The translations under genes and the position numbers were made by a program. This document shows positions 5,847-6,291 of a DNA stretch of 6,291 nucleotides, one piece after another (within the stretch, counting starts at the first letter, position 1; the number at the start of each line of letters is the position of its first letter). The notes beneath the pieces are model-generated. The model searched no databases. It was not told the origin of the DNA and worked only from the letters and a program-made list of their open reading frames with translations. Source of the stretch: Nanobdellota archaeon. Lineage in GTDB: Archaea > Nanobdellota > Nanobdellia > SCGC-AAA011-G17 > GW2011-AR17. The stretch spans positions 1 through 6,291 of the forward strand of contig JADHVA010000042.1 of the NCBI GenBank assembly GCA_016784245.1, read 5' to 3'.

Positions 5847-6291
5847 AGAAAAAGTTAAGAAAGTTGTTGAAAAGAAGAAAACAAAGAAAGCTGTAATTGT
5901 TAAAGAAAAAGAAGAAGCTAAAAAGTATATTTATTTGGATGCAGTTGTTGAAAGACAAGTTTATTCTGAGGATGGGATAAGAATTGGGAAAGTTGTAGAT
6001 GTTGTTTTATTAAATTCAATGGTTTATGGTTGGTTAGTTAAATTATCAGGAAAATATGAATGCGATAAGAAAGTTTTGATAAAAAAGAAGAATGTTAAAG
6101 TAGTTAGTGATATTTTGATTGTTGATAAAGATGTTGAAGAGCACCTTAAAAAATTTGAAAAAGGAAGAATATATTCTATTTTGAGAGCTTTACATTTAGT
6201 TAAGAGTAAAGAAGAGATTGCTGAAATTAAGTTGAAAGAAAAGATTAGAATTCAAAGTGCAGCTGCAGAACAAAGAAAGATAGAAAATGAA
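5824..6291 (+). CDS. PRC-barrel-like domain and charged helix; likely frameshifted continuation of the gene at 5166 (3' partial)
   Basis: This frame is open from 5701 past the window end but has no ATG, GTG or TTG before the TTG at 5935; the first ATG, at 6019, is inside the domain. Coding-like sequence begins well before these, so it is probably not a separate gene. From 5824 it reads a Lys-rich linker (about 34 codons), then a PRC-barrel-like domain (5926 to about 6141). The domain shows the family pattern: GIRIGKVVDVVL after strand 1, VYGWLVKL in the middle, KKVLIKKKNVKVVSDILIV at the end. A charged, probably helical or coiled-coil segment follows and runs off the window. PRC-barrels are small binding folds found in photosynthetic reaction centre H subunits, RimM, CdvA and haloarchaeal Cdp proteins. 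Joined to the upstream part at 5821-5823, the protein would have at least 375 residues with the barrel in the cytoplasm. The PRC call rests on pattern only. A separate short protein from TTG 5935 is a weaker alternative. Confidence 0.7.
5827..5911 (+). repeat. Imperfect 28-nt direct repeat in the Lys-rich linker
   Basis: The copies at 5827-5854 and 5884-5911 differ at 3 of 28 positions and are offset by 57 bp, exactly 19 codons. In the PRC-barrel frame they encode KKIVTVKEK and KKAVIVKEK. The preserved codon phase is independent support that this frame, not the EEEK frame, is translated here. Confidence 0.7.

Noticed and set aside
5647..5958. Minus-strand ORF coding a Leu/Phe/Asn-rich peptide
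   Set aside because: Antisense shadow of the purine tract and Lys-rich linker; composition follows the complementary codons and no start signals are seen.
5935..6291. Independent PRC-barrel gene starting at TTG 5935 or ATG 6019
   Set aside because: The frame is coding-like well upstream of 5935, including a codon-phased repeat; no TATA box or Shine-Dalgarno precedes it, and ATG 6019 would cut into the domain. Kept only as a weak alternative.

Overview
The window is very AT-rich and looks archaeal, most likely from a DPANN lineage such as Woesearchaeota or Pacearchaeota. This placement is an inference. It rests on TTTATAAA-type TATA boxes about 28 bp ahead of two start codons that lack a Shine-Dalgarno, oligo-T tracts after stop codons, and signal-peptide surface proteins that carry an EITG[AL]VV-type motif next to acidic linkers and a membrane anchor. 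No RNA gene, mobile element or CRISPR array was found. Gene density is high, with intergenic gaps of about 100 and 71 bp.

Left part (1-2521): a 5'-truncated, multi-pass GT-C membrane glycosyltransferase (PMT/ArnT type, plus strand) converges on a soluble GT-B family 4 glycosyltransferase (minus strand). Their 3' ends overlap by 20 bp. Middle (2522-5094): a divergent promoter region of about 100 bp leads into an 823-residue cell-surface protein. It has a signal peptide, six Ig-like domains, a Ser/Gly linker, an acidic segment with an ITG motif, a DxDxDGxxD domain and a C-terminal membrane anchor. Its first five domains hold about 43 N-X-S/T sequons, so it is a plausible target of a glycosylation machinery that the two neighbouring transferases could serve.

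Right part (5095-6291): a second surface protein shares the DxDxDGxxD domain and the ITG motif, but here the domain comes before the motif. Its membrane helix is followed by nine EEEK repeats encoded by a 12-bp DNA repeat. The frame then closes at 5844-5846, while a neighbouring frame stays open to the window edge and encodes a Lys-rich linker, a PRC-barrel-like domain and a charged helix. That frame has no usable start ahead of its linker. Removing one A from the run at 5821-5823 would join both parts into one protein: exterior domain, membrane helix, charged stalk, cytoplasmic PRC-barrel, helix. This is the most interesting feature of the window, either as a real frameshift or as a base error that hides an unusual membrane-spanning PRC-barrel protein. 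PRC-barrel proteins act in archaeal cell division (CdvA; haloarchaeal CdpA and CdpB), but any such role here is speculation.
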